Shown here: positions 62,697 through 64,000 of the stretch, one piece after another
How the letters are laid out: every line of letters starts with the position of its first letter
Numbering within the stretch: the first letter of the stretch is position 1
NCBI GenBank assembly: GCA_963814975.1
Contig: CAWFFB010000014.1
Span: 310,001-374,000 of the forward strand
Origin: CAVUXJ01 sp963814975
GTDB lineage: Bacteria; Acidobacteriota; Vicinamibacteria; Vicinamibacterales; CAVVIG01
Direction: 5' to 3'
Length of the DNA stretch: 64,000 bases
Position numbers and translations under genes: made by a program
Notes under the pieces: generated by a model
Told to the model about the DNA's origin: nothing
Seen by the model: the letters and a program-made list of their open reading frames with translations, nothing else
Database searches by the model: none

Positions 62697-63677
62697 ATGA
62701 TGGAGCGTCCCCTTCCCGATATTTCGAGCCTGCGGCCTGCCGGCGGCAAGCGGTCGACGAAGCGCGATCGCATTCTCAGCATCTTCGTCCGCCAGCAAGG
62801 CCACCTGAGCGCGGACGATCTGTGCGATCTCGTTCGGCACGAGGACCCGGGCATCGGCCGCGCCACCGTCTACCGCACTCTTCAGTGGATGGTCGGCGCC
62901 GGCGTCGCCCGCAAGGTCGATTTCGGCGACGGTCGTTCGCGGTTCGAGCCCGCGTATCGCCATCCGCGACACTTTCACCTGATCTGCACCGTCTGCCACC
63001 GCTCCTTTGAGTTCCTCAGTTCGGACGTCGAGTCGCTGCTCGAGGAAATCGCCGGGGCGCGAAGCTTTACGCCGGCGCAGACCGTCGTGCAGGTTTCGGG
63101 CACCTGCGACGCATGTCGCACCGGCGCGATGCCGGTCCCCATCGACGGCGGTACGACCGAACTGGTGTTCGCGCGCGACGCGCTGCGCATTGCCATCGCC
63201 ACCGAGCGCAGCGGGCTGGAGTTTTACAAGCGCGCGGCGAGCCTGACGAGCGATCCTCGCGGGCGGGGAGTGTTTCAGCGGCTCGCCGCGGAGGAAGCCG
63301 AACATCTGAGCACGCTCGAAACCAGGTACCGCGAGCTGCTGGCCGAAGATCCGCAGCTCGAGTCCCGCCCGGCGTTTCTCTTTTTCAAAGGCGCGGCGAG
63401 CGGCTTGTTCGCCGAAGGCACCGAGAAGCTCCGGCGTGGCATTGACGATCTCCAGGCGCTCCTCATCGGCATCAAATGCGAGCGCGGGTCGCACAAGTTC
63501 TTCAAACGGTACGGCGAACGATTCGAAGACTCGGAAGGGAAGCGCATCTTCCTCGAATTCGCCGACGAAGAGCGTGCCCACCTGGATCTCCTGATCCGGG
63601 AATTCCGAGCGCTGCGTGAGCGCCGCGGCGCGCGTCGGAGTCCGAAGAAAGCCGCCACGGCCAGGGCGCCTCGTTGA
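62697..63677 (+). CDS. Fur-family regulator fused to a rubrerythrin-like diiron domain
   Basis: A 326-residue fusion. Residues about 20-145 form a Fur winged helix and dimer domain (GRATVYRTLQWMV, HPRHFHLICTVCHRSFEF, and CDAC), with two CxxC pairs of the structural zinc site. Residues about 165-310 are a ferritin-like four-helix bundle: ATERSGLEFYKRAA, AAEEAEHLSTLE, CERGSHKFFKRYGE and FADEERAHLDLL give the E/ExxH ligands of a diiron centre. It may sense iron or peroxide with one half and report through the other. Tandem ATG at 62697; no good ribosome site. Frame intact. Confidence 0.88.
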   Translation: MMERPLPDISSLRPAGGKRSTKRDRILSIFVRQQGHLSADDLCDLVRHEDPGIGRATVYRTLQWMVGAGVARKVDFGDGRSRFEPAYRHPRHFHLICTVCHRSFEFLSSDVESLLEEIAGARSFTPAQTVVQVSGTCDACRTGAMPVPIDGGTTELVFARDALRIAIATERSGLEFYKRAASLTSDPRGRGVFQRLAAEEAEHLSTLETRYRELLAEDPQLESRPAFLFFKGAASGLFAEGTEKLRRGIDDLQALLIGIKCERGSHKFFKRYGERFEDSEGKRIFLEFADEERAHLDLLIREFRALRERRGARRSPKKAATARAPR

Positions 63678-64000
63678 TCGATCTGCACACCCACACGACC
63701 GCCTCGGACGGCCGGTGCGCACCGGCCGAGCTCGTGGCGCGCGCGGCGACGGCCGGCGTCAGCGTCCTCAGCGTCACCGACCACGACACGGTCGCCGGCT
63801 ATGAGGCCGCCGCGGCTGCAGCCGCGACGGCCGGGATCGAGCTGGTGCCTGGCATCGAGATCACGGCCGTCGTCGACGGCGCCGACGTGCACGTGCTGGG
63901 GTACTTCATCGACGTGCATTCGCCACGCCTGCTGGCGTTCCTGGCGGAGCAGCGCCGCCGGCGGATCGACCGCGTCCGCCGGATCATCGAGATCCTCGCC
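63674..64000 (+). CDS. PHP-domain metal-dependent phosphoesterase, 3' end beyond the window
   Basis: The first 109 residues of a PHP-family protein. IDLHTHTTASDG gives the HxH motif, followed by SVTDHDTVAGYEAA and VPGIEITAVVDGADVHVLGYFID, all metal-binding blocks of the YciV/TrpH-like group, which release nucleotides from 3',5'-bisphosphates or RNA 5' ends. The start is TTG 63674, overlapping the stop of the Fur fusion (TTGA). The C-terminal part lies outside the sequence. Confidence 0.82.
   Translation, partial: MIDLHTHTTASDGRCAPAELVARAATAGVSVLSVTDHDTVAGYEAAAAAAATAGIELVPGIEITAVVDGADVHVLGYFIDVHSPRLLAFLAEQRRRRIDRVRRIIEILA

Overview
The window is a 64 kb, GC-rich, densely coding bacterial chromosome segment. 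The genome is diderm: it carries LptD, a TonB/ExbB/ExbD system, lipoproteins, Lgt/LspA and SecDF-YajC. Gene content and style (membrane pyrophosphatase HppA beside UppP and a DUF502 protein, a Fur-rubrerythrin fusion, many secreted proteins of unknown role) suggest Acidobacteriota, possibly Vicinamibacteria. That placement is inference; there is no rRNA here. I found no tRNA, rRNA, CRISPR array, insertion sequence or prophage.

Layout. 0-5.5 kb: a PilZ protein, then five consecutive plus-strand genes for exported proteins (cupin, sugar-isomerase-like TIM barrel, cyclase/formamidase-like, NHL-repeat protein, DUF6282 hydrolase-like) and a YdeI protein. They look like one periplasmic metabolic unit. 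5.5-11.4 kb: mixed singletons (LPMO-like copper protein, aminotransferase, carboxymuconolactone-decarboxylase-like protein, TMEM175 channel, cupin, macrodomain, radical SAM). 11.5-19.6 kb, minus strand: GT-C-like membrane protein, epimerase, LptD, FolC, AccD, deoxynucleoside kinase. 19.6-24 kb: HEAT-cyclophilin lipoprotein, a 16-residue lysine-rich protein with its own promoter, long folded leader and terminator, and a TPR protein. 23.5-34.7 kb, plus strand: tgt-yajC-secD-secF-uppP-DUF502-hppA, then tonB-exbB-exbD-exbD. 35-41.4 kb: TPR lipoprotein, Rel, RidA, L28, two conserved unknowns, DksA-like protein. 41.5-50.9 kb: Lon, histone-deacetylase-like enzyme, NUDIX, RluD-like, Lgt, LspA, IleS. 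51-64 kb: an active/inactive M16 protease pair, HAD, HIT, PrmC-PrfA, MoaD-MoaE, ThiD, methyltransferase, fumarase, FdhE-like, IscA-type carrier, Fur-rubrerythrin fusion, and a PHP protein running off the end.

Two window-wide patterns stand out. First, at least seventeen gene boundaries carry short degenerate tandem arrays with a 7-bp period, each with its own sequence, and often built as two inverted halves that fold into a stem. Several abut start codons or form the last or first codons of genes. Second, many conserved genes (tgt, secD, secF, ileS, lon, lptD, folC and others) are split by single-base frameshifts. Almost all are one extra base, mostly outside homopolymers, and they cluster in some stretches while others are clean. 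Read or assembly error is the likeliest cause. These genes are annotated at full span with the break positions stated.
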